From: Sphagnum magellanicum | Taxonomy: Eukaryota > Streptophyta > Sphagnopsida > Sphagnales > Sphagnaceae | Length of the DNA: 64,000 bases | Direction of reading: 5' to 3' | NCBI GenBank assembly: GCA_021904315.1 | Contig: CM038909.1 | Location: 24,027,032 to 24,091,031, forward strand | Translations under genes and position numbers: made by a program | In this document: positions 13,501-28,298 of the stretch, one piece after another | Numbering within the stretch: position 1 is the first letter of the stretch | Layout: each line of letters starts with the position of its first letter | The notes under the pieces: generated by a model | Seen by the model: only the letters and a program-made list of their open reading frames with translations | The model's database searches: none | What the model was told of the DNA's origin: nothing

Positions 13501-14890
13501 CTCCAAATTGCTTCTCCAATGCTTAGAGTTGAAATGTAAAAAGTAAATGTGCTACTAAAGGTGGAACACAACCTCGAATAATGTGCCCACATACTTTGAA
13601 AAAAGGTCGAAATCACTTATATAATCATCTAGGACAAAATAATCTTATAAAAGTTCATACACCATACCTGAAGAAACATCAAAAGAAAGATGTGGTGAAC
13701 GAACCAGGGCAAAAATAAATGTTTTTTGATCTAAATTAACTTCCATCTCAGAATGAAAATCATCAACAAAAGTAAGGATATCAACCTCAACAAATGGGCG
13801 GAAAAGGTAGGATTCCCGTGGTCTCATCAAATGGGGCTATAGGTGTGCTTGGAGTTAATGCACATATTGTTTGAACATAATTCCTTATATGAGCAAGGGC
13901 TTATGTGCGATGTAATCTTGTTGATAAAAGTGGAGTAAGATCTAGAATTGACTCCAAACATCTACAAGATTCTGAATCAAATGTTTTAATTGTGTGCTCT
14001 TCTTATAATGTCTCTTAGTCGCCCATGTATTGATGCAAGTGAGTGTGAGTTTCTTAGTGGCCTTTCTCACCACTCCATGAAGGAAAAGATAAACACCAAG
14101 AAATGAATAATAGAAAAAATGCCAAGTTGTAATATCAAAAGGATTAAATGTTAATTGAAATAGAAGGATATGCAAATCTCGTTGAACATCAACTCAAAAG
14201 CATATGGAATATGATGATATCAACAAGGATGAGTTAAACCCAAATGCAACCCATGTCCATGCTAAAGAAAGAAGAAAACATGATAAAGTCAAGGGGTTCC
14301 AACATTGCCCTTGAAACATATGCTTATGATCGGTGCATGAAAGCTAATGTTGTGTTAAATGCCCCCCTATTCTGAATAAACAATTAGAAGAGAAACATGG
14401 AACTTGTGGTTGTTAAAGAGAGAACGGTACGACAAATATTGGAGAAGCTCTTGGTGGGTGTGGCAGGTAAGGCAAAAAGAAGGTTGATAGACCATGAAAA
14501 GATGAGAGGATTGGCCAAAGTAAACTAAAAAGAATGAGAATGATGGGCAAATAGATGGAAGTTGGAGCACAATTGAACATAAGGGTAAAACTAACTACAA
14601 CTTTCCATCAAGTGCTCATTGGAAAGCTTGGGGTGCCGAACAACACTTTGGGAATGGAAAACCCACAAGATCTGCCATACCTATCGTTAGCCTTGCATAT
14701 CTCATTTAACACTTGGGCCCTAAACCTCAATCTCAAAAACCCCAACTCCAAATAACCTTTTTAATCCCCCTCAAACCTTATAACTATTGCTCTGAAAAAT
14801 GAGCAAGTACAAACAAAGTGGAAAAACTAAAAAAGGACATATGAAAGTAGACACATGAAAACCAAAAACTAAAAGTAGACATATGAAAAT
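7600..14890. other. long AT-rich intergenic stretch
   Basis: About 7.3 kb with very high A+T, especially 8.6-10.1 kb. Open frames are at most about 78 codons and have no recognisable motifs on either strand. No transposase, reverse transcriptase or RNA gene could be read. It probably holds decayed transposons beyond recognition by eye. Confidence 0.55.
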
Positions 14891-14929
14891 GGATGAAAAT
14901 AGCAAATGAACTTAATTGCAAATTTGCCA

Positions 14930-15170
14930 TTGCTCATGTACTTGTGCTACTATTCAAGAACCCTGCTCACCTACCTTGCTTACTCTGCCTTGCCCCTGTC
15001 CCGCTTTACCTTGCCCTGCCCTATTTGCTTTGCTTTGCCCTTGCCCCACTTTGTCTTGCCCCAAAAAAACCCAATAATGACCATAGCAATGTCATCATAT
15101 CCATCATCACCATACTTTCTCTCTCTCCACTTCCTTCTCTCTCTCTCTCTCTCTGCTTATTCTCAAACAA
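14930..15170 (+). repeat. pyrimidine-rich low-complexity DNA with CT microsatellite
   Basis: A C/T-rich stretch with repeated CTTGCCCTGCC-like words (14975-15060) is followed by a CT run near 15117-15153. Overlapping 120-codon frames here are produced by the composition (runs of Leu, Pro, Ser) and are not taken as genes. Confidence 0.7.
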
Positions 15171-16589
15171 ACCACAGAACCCAACCCAGCTCTCTCAAAC
15201 CCTTAATGCTACCCTGCAAACCAAAATTCTCCTGCAAAAACCGGCTATTTGAGCCGAGCGACTGCTACTGAACTACAGCTCTGCAATCCGAATGGGGCTG
15301 TTTCAGAAGGGTAGTTGCGCTTCCTCTACTGCCAGCAGTAAGAGTAACAGTCCTAGCTCCTTACCCCCACTTGAACAACATTGTCATACTCTTCGAAGGT
15401 TATACTTCAAAATACAATGCGTGACCAGTGTCTCATGAAAGTCATCGTTCTGGTACCCCCATCCAGATGCCTCAGTCCTGTCAGCGTGTCTGAAGCTCAT
15501 CAAAGCTCCTTTAGCGTCTATGCAAGACTGCTAAAACACATGTACCGTGGACTTGCGGGACCAGCATACGATGGGGAGGAAGCACAGACGGCAAAACAAA
15601 AGTCAAAAAACCGTGGTCTACTCAGCATGAAGAACCCACTACAGGAGTACAGAAGCAAAAAAGTGGGAAGGCCTGGTCACAATTAGCAAGATCTTTTGGA
15701 CCTCAACTTAATCAGCCTTCGTATAAAATGGGCACTGCCATGTCATTTTGTCGTATGTTTTCAACCCCTCTCTCTCTCTCTCCCATCATGGGTTCCTGAA
15801 AGCATGTCCTTATCATGTGCCTGTAAGCTGCCCGACTTGGTGACTTCGATGGTACCGCAAGCCCACAATGCACCTAGCATAATGGTCGACAATGAGCCCA
15901 TTCCATGACATTTTAATATCTATAATGGTGAATGTTTACACCACGCCATGAAATTAGTATGAGAACTCCATGAGAACAAGAAGGAAACAACTTGGGAATG
16001 TCATGTGAACATGATGAGAACATCAGAATAAAATCATGGAAACCTCACTAGAACATGGGAACATCATAGGAATGTGAAAGCTAAATATGAGAACCACCTC
16101 TTTTTTAAATACATACTCTTCTACCCTTAAAGATTATGCAATATACTGTTCCACCTCGGAAGACTATGAGTTGTCATTCAAGTGATATGTGCAAGGGATT
16201 TCACTAGCAATTTCACTCTGCAGAGCTTCTAATAAGAATACCTATGGCGATGATCGTGATTGTAACACTAAGCATGATCGAGTCTCGACTGGTCCAGTCA
16301 GACCGGGTGGGGTTGATGACGGACCCAGCTCCAGGGATTTCTTCTTGACTTCGATCTCCAGAGATAATATATTCATGGCATGAGATGGTGACAAAACTTT
16401 AATGCTCAAGTCAATGGCATGGGTCCAGCAACTGTTGGATCAATTTGTTGAATGTCTTCTGCAAAGCTGTGAAGTGCAAGACGAAATTAGCTCCTGAGAG
16501 TCTCGTCTAGCCCACGTCTCGACACCGTTGGGAGCTTCTTAATAAAATGCTGGAAATATACCCCCCGGTTATCAGAATGGGTGTGTGCC
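15170..16589. other. intergenic DNA upstream of the peroxidase, nothing firm
   Basis: GC content is higher than in the preceding 7 kb, with frames of 64-101 codons (15381-15686, 15696-15908, 16189-16383), but none shows a known motif, signal peptide or splice continuity. 15950-16090 has loosely repeated GAGAAC/GAACAT words. Could include an unrecognised lineage-specific gene. Confidence 0.4.
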
Positions 16590-16810
16590 CCTTTTATTTC
16601 CTGGTTTTCACGTCATTCAAAGAACCGGATTTGCCATATGACAGCGATTCTAAAAAATATGAAATTGTCAAAGAACTAGCCGGCGACCTTTCATGAAAAC
16701 CATTGGTTTCTTTAGGGTTTGAAATAACCAGAAGTAGTGGTTCAGGTGGTTCTTAGGTTCTGAATTTTATTCAAAGAACTGAAAATTTCAAAGAACTGCA
16801 CAACACCTGT
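16590..16810. repeat. AGAACC/GGTTCT-rich element before the peroxidase promoter
   Basis: Words related to AAAGAACC, GGTTCT and TCAAAGAACTG recur through this stretch. It includes GTTTGAAATAACCAGAAGTA at about 16719, closely matched by TTTTGAAATAACCGGGAGTA upstream of NDUFB7 (about 33612). The element ends about 10 bases before the peroxidase TATA box. It is probably a diverged mobile element or a shared promoter module. Confidence 0.45.
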
Positions 16811-16819
16811 CTCGACCGG

Positions 16820-16826
16820 TATAAAG
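16820..16826 (+). promoter_or_regulatory. TATA box of the peroxidase gene
   Basis: TATAAAG lies in the context CCGGTATAAAGGCC, about 285 bases before the favoured peroxidase start. A start site would be expected around 16850, leaving a leader of roughly 250 bases. Position and context fit a plant core promoter; no expression data were available. Confidence 0.5.
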
Positions 16827-17104
16827 GCCAGACGAAGCAGCAGCTAGCTTTCAAGTGCTTCAAACATCACAACAGCTTCTTCTCTCGAGTCCAATATTGC
16901 AGAGCCATTCTTTCATGAGCTAGCTAGCAGCTGATGCACAAGTCGGAGTGATAACTGCCCACTACAGCTGCACAACTGAATAATGCTACTGGATAGTACT
17001 AGTGGAGCTGTGCAAAAAGCTTCGCTTTCAAGTTCGATTTCTGAACTATGATCACCAAGAGTACTGCAAGAGTTCTTGACTCAGCTCATGCGCGGCAGAT
17101 CATC

Positions 17105-19168
<2,064 letters not shown>

Positions 19169-21591
19169 TCCATAATTAGAAACTTCTCGGCTAAACGGAA
19201 CTATGATCCTGGGCAAGGTGTAAACACAATGAATAGACCCATAGAATGATTTCTTATTAAACTAGTAAATATATCTAAAAATAGTTTGAATATTATAAAA
19301 ATGTTTCATGGGTTTCAAAATGAAATTTAAGCAAAATTTGAATTTATTCTCTTGTTTTCTTGAAAATTTGTCTCTTTTTAAACTTGATATTTTTTTGGTC
19401 AATTTTTAAAAAACTATATTTTATCATGCTTTATCTTAACAAATATTTAAAACTGAATTTTGGAATCCATTCAAAATTAGATGTTCTTGGAACCCCATTG
19501 GAATGAGCCTTGCCATTTGTTTTGATGTATTGTGTTGTTGCAAGCTATCTTAAGACTTTTTTTATAAACTTAAAACAAACATTCAATTGTCAAGTATGTT
19601 AGTTTAGGTCTATAGTTAGATTTTAGTTAACTAAGGATAAATTGAGTTAGTTAAGCTAATTAATTAATTTCAAATCAATTTATTTGTGAACGAGATTTGA
19701 AATATTTGTTATGAAATATAATCATATCTTGTGTAATCTCGAATTACTTTTAATGATTTGAAAAATTAACTCATTTGCAACAGTGCAAGAATCTAAGCCC
19801 AAATTTATATGCGGTGTACCATTCAAAATATTTTTATGTTATATGTTGGAAGTGTGATGACAACACTGATTATAGGTGCCAACATAGAGCACATGCCACA
19901 ATAATAAACATCAAATCAATAAAGTTATTCATATATTATTTGTAACGAACCCAAAATCTAGGAATTTTGGTTTTGTCTTAGGTTAAAATAGAGGGCAAGA
20001 AGGAAGATTGGCAACTAACACATGAAATAACAAAATATGAATTGATCAAACTTCAATGACCACCAAAATTGGTGGTTGGTGGAATTCTATTTTATGTTTT
20101 ATGTTAAATTTGTGTTTGGATGCAAGTGACAATGTTGGTTTTTTTATTTTTGTGTGTGAGATTTGGATAGACAAGTATTGTATTTTTGTACAATTTAAAA
20201 GAGTAGCACAAGTTTTGCACATATAAGAAAAACAATTCTTGGGGTGAACAAATAGAACGAATGATTTATTGTCATTTTTTGCGTATGATTTGGAAAAAAA
20301 AATTATTGTCAAATCAAGATGTTGGAAGGTTCCATTCATGTTGGAAGCAGTGTTTTTTTTCTGGCGAACCAGGGCAAAATTTCACCCTCAGCTAGGGAGG
20401 TGCAAACCCCACAGCAAGAGTTTATAGCTCCAAATTGCTCTGACACTATTATTGAATGAGGTTTAAGGTGCCAGGTTGCATCTAGTGACAAAGGAATTTT
20501 TGTCAGATTTTTATTACATAAGGCAGTTTTTCTGCTAGTTTTTTACTGTTTTGACAGTTTTCTTAATTCTTTTCGCCAATAAGGCTAAACCTTCTGTGGG
20601 ATCATTGCCACTCATGCTAAATCTCTTGTGGGATGATCGCCACCCAATGTGTCACATCAAAAAAATGAGAAAAAAAAACACAGATAATACGGAGTTGAAA
20701 TCACAAACAACTTTGTGCTTGTGTGTGTGCATGCACATGTGCACTAATTAGGCAGACAACCAAGAAGTTTTCTCACTTTGGAAAGAGGAGTGGTGAGAGT
20801 AGATTTTGTTTCTTTGTGTGTGTGTTTTTTCCCAATTCAAAGTCAGGAATAGTTGCAACAAATTGTGTTGAAATTTGAAAAGAATAACAACTGTATATGA
20901 GTTTTTTATTTTTTAATTAGGAGAAAGGAGGTAGGAGAGCACATTTCTTTTGTTTTTAGTGGTCTCATCTTGACATTGATTCCATATTCGGGAGAACTTA
21001 AGGATGGTTCAAAACTCAAAATGAAAAGATAAATACAAGCCCAATGCAAATCAACAAGGTGACTTTAATGATAACTTTAATATAAATGTTATTTGCCAGA
21101 TTTTGAAATCAGTGTAATATGTGTTATTACAACATCCAAGTTCCAACGCCTACTTTGAGAGGAAAAATCATATCCTATTGTAGAAAAACGTAGGATATAT
21201 TAATTTACTCCTGACCTAATCCTAATGTGACTCAAAGTTGGACTTTGCATCTATAGTTCTTCATTGTTCTGTTTGTGAATCTTCCAACTGACAATACAGT
21301 GTCCACTTCCATGACTGAAGATTAGTCACCAGTTATTGTTGAAGTACTGGGCCAATCTGATCTCCCCGGAACCATCTGGACTCTGGCATCGTATGGATTG
21401 TGTGACCTAGCACCCACCAGTGCTCCATCCGTTGGAGAACTGTTATGACTCAGTTGCAGATGAACTTGGATGTAAACTACAACTGTGTAACCAAGGTTCC
21501 AACTAGCCTTATTATGTGCTAAATACCAAGCCTCTTTGACTCGTGCTCTTCTAGTTAGAAATACAGTGTGTACTGAACGGGATTGGTTTGC
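19169..21591. other. AT-rich intergenic DNA, nothing recognised
   Basis: After the peroxidase stop the sequence becomes AT-rich, with short frames only and no clear repeat. The peroxidase 3' untranslated region should occupy the first few hundred bases. Confidence 0.5.
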
Positions 21592-21594
21592 TAA

Positions 21595-21968
21595 GAGCAT
21601 TTCCAACAGTGCTCAGTATGTGACTCCAGACAGTAAAGTTTATTGCGAAACAGTTAAAAGATGCCAGTTTAGCTCAGGAAATTGGTTTTTTCGCACCAAT
21701 TTTGTGCAGCTTGCTGACAAAAGGCGCAACACAGTTTTGCACCTCCACACCTCCAAAAAAGAGTGTAATAAATTGGACCTGACTACAGCTCGGTATTTCT
21801 CATTGGTTGATCATAATGATTGGTCCAGGTGGTTTGCTATTAGTAGCCCCCCACGTATATGCAGTTCCAGTTACAATTTTATTGGTGGGGTTGCCCAAAA
21901 AAAACAGCTCAACTTAGACATTTAATTTTACTATCCAGAGTTACATATTGAGCACCTGTGGAGATGCT
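21595..21968. mobile_element. 374-bp MITE, PIF/Harbinger (Tourist-like) type
   Basis: The left end (21595, GAGCATTTCCAACAGTGCTC...) and the reverse complement of the right end (21968, GAGCATCTCCACAGGTGCTC...) match over about 48 bases at roughly 80%. TAA flanks both sides (21592-21594 and 21969-21971), the three-base target duplication typical of PIF/Harbinger elements. GAGCATCTCCA-type ends are a familiar plant MITE signature. A 129-codon frame running through the element codes for nothing recognisable, so it is non-autonomous. Confidence 0.8.
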
Positions 21969-21971
21969 CTA

Positions 21972-24300
21972 AAAGGCAACATCAGAAGTTTGGATGCATG
22001 TAGTCATGGACTTTAGCAAGTGTGTTAGAATGCTAGTTTAGATGCATTTACTAGTGGACTCTAGAAATGGTTATCCTCGTGGCCTAGTCTTCCCTTGAGG
22101 TTTAAAAGTTGCGTGTAACTCATTTTCAAAAGCACCAAGACTTTACAAGTAAATGATACAGAGTACAACCTGACACACTTTTGGACAGTTAGTCAGGAAT
22201 TGGGACTACTTCGTCAAATATCTTTTGATGCAATTAGCATGGAAGGTGGCGCCGAGGAATGATGAGAGCTCTAAGGGGTCCAAGCCTTAGATGTGTGGTA
22301 AGTAGAAGAGAGGGAGAGGATCTGTTAGCGGAATGTGTTTCTGTGGGGATTTGTTTGCATCTGATTTGTGGTCAGCAGAGTGTTATTTTGTGGAGAATGA
22401 GAGGTAGGAGGGGTCTGTGCCTGCGGATCTATTGTGAGGACATGATGGGGCTGTCATTGTGAGAGGATTCGTTGCAAGCTTGGTTTATTATTGGTCCGCA
22501 TCCGCGACATTAAAGGTTGGTTGCTAGGTTTCTGGCTGCTAGGCTTCAAAATGTGGAGAGTGAGAATAGTGTATAGAGGCAGTGGAGGGATGTGGTTTAG
22601 TGGCTCGAGGGATCAAGCGAACATGGAGGGATCTGACCTCGAAGGCATCACCGGAAGTTCCTGTTGCAACCAAGAGGATGTGCATTTTAGATCGAACATG
22701 AGACAGTCCTCGATTTGTTAATCTAATTTAAGGCACAGGGATCTGCTCCCTGTGATCCGATGTGTTGATTTTCATTTTGAGCAAATCATTTTTTTCTTGA
22801 AGAATCAGGCGTTGTGTGTTGATGAGTTCTGTAGATTGTTAGAGTGGAGTGTGGTGCAGGTCAGAAGATCAGGGAGCTCAGATCCAGTTTGGGTCTGTAA
22901 GCTCACCATGTCTGGTGGTTGTCTCTGTGTTTCTGCATAGCTCTCTCTTTTACTCTTTCTCCTCTCTTTTAGGTGACATACCAGCGTGGGTTCACCCTGG
23001 CCTGAAAACAAAGGTATATGATTACCCATATTCAATACTAGGAAAAGGAAAGACCCAAGGTTAAAGCTGGGTGAAATACCAGTGTTGAGAGATTCTCTTC
23101 TTTTAACAACTGATGAGTAAGGGTCAAGTGTATAGAACCTTGGCTGCCGCATCTAAAAAACCAAAGAACTGGTTCTGAACTGTGTGACTAGCGGTCCTGA
23201 AAAAACTATGAAACTCAGTTTGACCCTTGCCTACAGTTCTAAAAGCTTGAACAACCTAGCTTAAACCATCCAGTGCTTGCAAGTTCTTTCATAAAAACCA
23301 TGAGTTCTTTAAAAAAATTTAAAAACCTGGAATTCAAGGTTCTATTGGTTCTGAATTAATGATTTTCAACCTTTTTTAAAAACCACAGGTTCTTTTTTCT
23401 ATTTAAAATAATAATAAAACTGGAATTTGTTAACAAAATCACAGAACCGCACAATATTGGTAAATATTTATGTTACAATCTAACTTTTTAGGAAGTCTTT
23501 GTCTATAGTTCTTCTCTCATAAAATTCATAAGAATATGCGTATCATGGTGCATAGGACCACCATATCACATGATCATCTTGCGAAATGTTGTTGGATGTT
23601 GCAATAAGCTTAATGCATTTTCTATGTGCATTAGATCTCTGGCATGAGTGATTGACTTTTTTCTCATATTTGAATACCACAAGCATAAGCTTAAAAATTT
23701 GTAAACATAAGCTACATAATGGTACAACCTATCTACAAGATGCCACAACACCTAACATGCAAATTCAATACAATTGAGCAAAACCATCATATTCCAGGTT
23801 GCATTCATATTGCTTATTTAATTGTGGTTGCTATAACCAAAGATTGCAAAAAGGGTTGGGATCGAGTGCACATTTCCCCGTGTCTTCACGAGCCTTTTTG
23901 GGTTGTGCATATCACTTCCAAGAGGAGGGGGGAAGGGAATGTGCAAGGTGTCTTAAAGCTTGTACATGGGGTTCTCTACTATGATGTTTGACCAATTGTG
24001 ATTGAAACTTCTAATTCAAAACAAAGACTCACAACATGTACTACATTTCGATTCTTTTCCTTTGAGGCTTCCATGGAGCTAAAGCAAAGATTTTACTTCC
24101 TCACCAATCATACATTATTGTAGAGGCAATGCCTCTTCCACATCAAATTCAATCAAGTGAATGCAATACACCTTTTGTTATGGATATCACAAAATGTCAC
24201 TTGTAACTTTTCACGATATGTAAAATAAAGTTTCTAACATACTTTTTTGTAAAACATGTTGGCATTTTGGGAAAGGGAACAACTAGTGTTAGGCAGTTCT
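21972..24300. other. intergenic DNA, GC-richer patch at 22.2-23.1 kb, GGTTCT-rich patch at 23.16-23.4 kb
   Basis: 22200-23100 has higher GC and frames of 60-115 codons on both strands, without recognisable domains. A short stretch reading GDIPAWVHPGLKTK (22974-23015) lies between acceptor- and donor-like signals and could be a small exon, but has no partner exons. 23160-23400 is dotted with GGTTCT/AGAACC words. No gene is claimed. Confidence 0.4.
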
Positions 24301-24310
24301 CAAATGCTGA

Positions 24311-24395
24311 CCTGGTTCTTGACACGATTTTCAGCCTGGTTCTCATTGACCTGGTTCTTGACACAATTTGCAGCTTGGTTCTCACAATGAGAACC
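24311..24395. repeat. 39-bp tandem repeat ending in a palindrome
   Basis: Two diverged 39-bp units start with CCTGGTTCTTGACAC at 24311 and 24350. The second ends in the palindrome GGTTCTCA-CAA-TGAGAACC (24377-24395). It belongs to the AGAACC/GGTTCT-rich DNA seen at several sites in the window. Confidence 0.75.
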
Positions 24396-24572
24396 AATTG
24401 GCACTTTTACATGTGAGAAATGAATTGAAAATTGATCTCAGGTTTTCACATGAATGAAAACCAGTTATGAGAACCAATTCAAATTTATACATTTTATTTT
24501 TTTGGAGAACCGGACAAGTTGTCTCATAGAACCCAGATCTGATTCTCGGAATCTTTATATCATTTATGGGTT

Positions 24573-24745
24573 CCACCTGGTCTTCTTCTCACCTGGGGCT
24601 GCTACTATTGGCTCCTCTTGTTCTTCTTCTCACTTGGGGATGCTATTCTTCTCCTGTTGCTCTTTTCTTGTTCTTTTCTTGTTGCTATTACTTTTCTTTT
24701 TACTACTATTACTCTTCTACCATTAGTACTCTTCTTTCTTTTATG
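24573..24745 (+). repeat. pyrimidine-rich low-complexity stretch
   Basis: Repeated TTCTTCTTCTCA and TTGCTATTACT words give Leu/Ser-rich pseudo-frames on the plus strand. A similar stretch recurs at 25078-25165. No gene is inferred. Confidence 0.7.
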
Positions 24746-24759
24746 CTATTATCGTAGTA

Positions 24760-27600
24760 TGGGCGCGACTATGACAGTTCTTAATTGAATAATTAATTTA
24801 ATTTAAAATTTCTGGTTCAACAGCTATTTTTTAATTCTAATTTTTTTGACATATGTGTAATATATCTAATAAAAAAAATGATCACTTTTAAGATATTCAC
24901 TGTGTTAGTGGTGAGATGGATGTAAAGTAATTGATTTTTATTAGGCAGGTCCCTGGTTAAAACTGGTTAGCAGCTTTGAATGTGTTTTTGAAATTTTCAA
25001 CAAAAAAGGCTGAATTTTTTCTACTCGACAAAATTAAAAATTAATTAATTTATGCTAAAACCATTTAAGTACTATGGTACTCTTCTCTTTATTGCTATTA
25101 TTTTTTCCCCATTTATCTTATTCTTTTCTTGTTGTTACTCTTCTCACATGGTGTTGTTCTTTTTGGGTGATGCAATGATTTAATTATTAAAAATCATTTT
25201 AATTAATGAAAATCTTAATAATTAGGTTGTGAAAACCAAATGTGAAAACCGGTTTGTTGTATATATGATAAATCACTTTATCTTATAATCGAATGAATTT
25301 GAAAAAAATAAAAAGTTGATAACCTAACTGATTCTCACTAGCCCAAAAACATTATATATTAGAAAACTAAAATCAGCCAATTCTCACAAAAAAGAGAAAA
25401 TCGCCTGACATTGCTCATGACCTTTTATGAAATATATGAGCTTTCTAAATTTAAGAACTTTTAGATTGATGGTTCTTCAAGTTGTTTTAACAAATGAATT
25501 TTCTAAACAATGATAGGTACTCATACACATTTTCATAATAAGATCTATCTATTAAGGTACTTTATTTGTTTTGCATTTTTTTTTTTGTTTTTTTTTTTTT
25601 TTTTTTTTTTTTGGTCACATTGACATCTCCCAAATTAGAGAATTCTCCACCATGTTTTTATATAACCAGAAAGCCCTCGCTGAATGAGGTAAGGTGCATC
25701 AAGGTGGTTCCGTAATGTTTAGAACTACAATGCAAGAGGTATTGAATATTGAACAATTTTGTGAAAAAGATTTCAACAAAATCAAAGCCAAATTTTTTTT
25801 TAACATTCAGACAAGCTTGAGATATTGCTGAAAGCCTTTGATGAGTGTGATTCCTTGGAGGTGATTTTATAAATTTTAGTCTTAAGGTGGGGGAAATATC
25901 AAATTTTGAATAATTGTTTTATAGGAAATTAATTTCAAACTTAATTTTTTGTATAAAAATTGGGTTGCATTATCAAGGTCCTATTCACACTATTTAAAAT
26001 TACATAATCTTGTACACACTTATCAAAGTCATGTTCACACTTGGGCTAATGACATAGGTCACACTAATGTATATGAAGCATCAAGTTTTGTACTTATATG
26101 GTTTGTTCAACAAAAGTTGAAAAATACACATTGAAATGAATTATGAAATTGGATTATGAAAATATGTTTAGAATTATTTTTATTCTAAATAAAATATTTC
26201 TTAATATTTTATTATTTCATAACATTAAAAATAAGTCCTTTTATCTTAAGTGCTTTATAAAATATATAAAAAATAACCTCCTCAAATACATACCTTCAAA
26301 GCATGTAAAACAACATGAAAATCATTGTCGAGTCATTCACTATTGCATAATGTTGAGAATTGAAAACATTTTTTACCAATCATCAAGATTTTACATTCGG
26401 TTTAAAATGTTATAGTTTGAATGCAAAATGCCTTTTTTTTTAATGATGTTTTTAGTGAACTTACTAAAGTATATTTAATTGTGACTTTTTTTCAATGTTG
26501 GGTGAATATGAAAAGTATTTCTGAATATCATTTAAATATCCTTATATGGACCTCTTACGATATCACTTTGAATGATACTTTGACGAAAACCATTGATTTT
26601 CACTTGTATGAAAATTGGATGGTGAAAACTAGCTCAAGAAAAAATTAAAAATATTGAAACCTAGGTGATATAATACCCTTTTACCCGGGTTAGGTTCTTA
26701 GGTTATTGCGTACATGGTTTTATGCACAAAGTTTTACATTTAATGCACAAGGTTTGAAAATAATTATAATAGTTGCACAAGTAGGAATAGTGAAAATATA
26801 TTTAAGATAAAATTGCCCATTGTTGAACACATATTTATCATCGAACATTTTTCAATTTTTTTTTAATGTTTAATCAAATTGAGCAATTTTTGTGTCATTG
26901 GATGCACAAACTAGAGGGCTACAAATATTCCTTGAACATCATAAGTAAAGGAGCAACTCATAAAGAGGATGAATGATAGTTTGTTTCAAATTTTTTTGAA
27001 GAATTAGCTCTAAGCCCCTCTCTAATTTCAACTCCATATCTTCCTCATTTTTAGTCCATTTTGAGTGATTTAAAACTTAATGGGTGCACTAGCTAGGGTT
27101 TTATAAAACTTCTTTGTATTCCAAAGGCAAAGATGCAATGATCTTAAGCTCAAAATTTTAATATGTTTAAGTCACCCATCATTGACCATTGGACCCCCTT
27201 ACACCAAACACCCGATATCTTGCTCATTTTTTTGACGAATTGGGAGATTTTTGTGACATTGGAAACACTAGGTGGAAAGCTAAAAATGTTCTTGGAGCTT
27301 CAGAATCAAAGGAACATTGTGTGAGGATTCGTCATCATTTGATTTTTTAAGTGTTCACTCATTAACCTATCTACCCTAACAACAATGGAGGTGCTCAAGA
27401 AAAAGGGATGAATCTCAGTTTATCAAGAAGAATTGAGGACATGGTAGCACTTGGGCCAACGGCATAGGCCACACTAGTTTACGTTAAAAAGTATCTTAAG
27501 GCTAAAGAAGAATGATGAAAACTTAAATATTTCACCATGCAAAAATATAATCTTCAAAAAATCCTCTAAAAGAAACCAAAATCCTTCAAGATATTATAAG
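24760..27600. other. AT-rich intergenic DNA with a poly(T) tract
   Basis: A T-run of about 45 bases with one interruption lies at 25570-25614 and may be the reversed tail of a decayed retroelement. The rest is AT-rich with short frames. A phrase near 26038-26075 (CTTGGGCTAATGACATAGG) recurs diverged at 27449-27485. Confidence 0.5.
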
Positions 27601-27761
27601 TCTATGACTAAGCTCAAGTTTCAACACAAGCCAAAGATATCATCTTTCAAAAATCATCACATAAAAAAAGACCTATTACCTAGGGGGCAAAATCCCTTAA
27701 GCTACTATACTCTATAATGAATCTAAACACAATATCCTTGCCTTGGTAGTAGGCAAGGCCA
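27601..27761 (-). repeat. dispersed repeat, copy 1 (family also at 54507 and 63891)
   Basis: Read on the minus strand from 27761, it begins TTGGCCTTGCCTACTACCAA, continues through AAGGATATTGTG and CTTAAGGGATTTTG, and ends in GGCTTGTGTTGAAACTTGAG. The copy at 54507-54684 matches along this whole length, and the copy at 63891-64000 matches its first part. It is an interspersed repeat of unknown class. Confidence 0.85.
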
Positions 27762-28298
27762 AAAACAACCAAATATGTTGGTTCCCAGCAGTCCCCAACA
27801 AAAAGAAAGTGGAAAATTGGTAGTAAAAGCCACACTGAAATGAGATGACACCAACACTAGAAGACATCAAAATAGCTTGAAATTTTTTAATCAAATTTTA
27901 GGTAATAAAATTCAGCTGTCAGGCACCTGTGCAAATCAGATGTCCAATATGCAAAATTGACATGTAGCATAACATCCTAAAGACACATTACTCTTCACAA
28001 GATATAAACAATTTGGAGTAATAATTTAATTGATAGAATTAATGTTGCAACTAAGTAAAGATTGATTTATTGATGAACCGATCCAATATAAAATTAAGAA
28101 ATAAACCCCTTTGGTTTTGGGGAGGGAATAAATAAATAAATAAATGAATAAATCATTTTTAAAAAATTAGGATGAATTACCAACCAAGAACAAAAACTAG
28201 GTGATACAACCACATAGAATAAGGCAGGAGTAAATTGTGAAAGAGCCTAGTGAAGGAAAAGGCCCTTAGTCACTTGGCAAAATACCCAAGCAAATGGC

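Noticed and set aside
14893-15271. Two overlapping frames of about 120 codons
   Set aside because: Pyrimidine-rich repeats and a CT microsatellite keep the frames open; the translations are Leu/Pro/Ser runs with no domain.
21536-21925. 129-codon frame
   Set aside because: It starts just outside the MITE and runs through most of it; no transposase motif, so chance.
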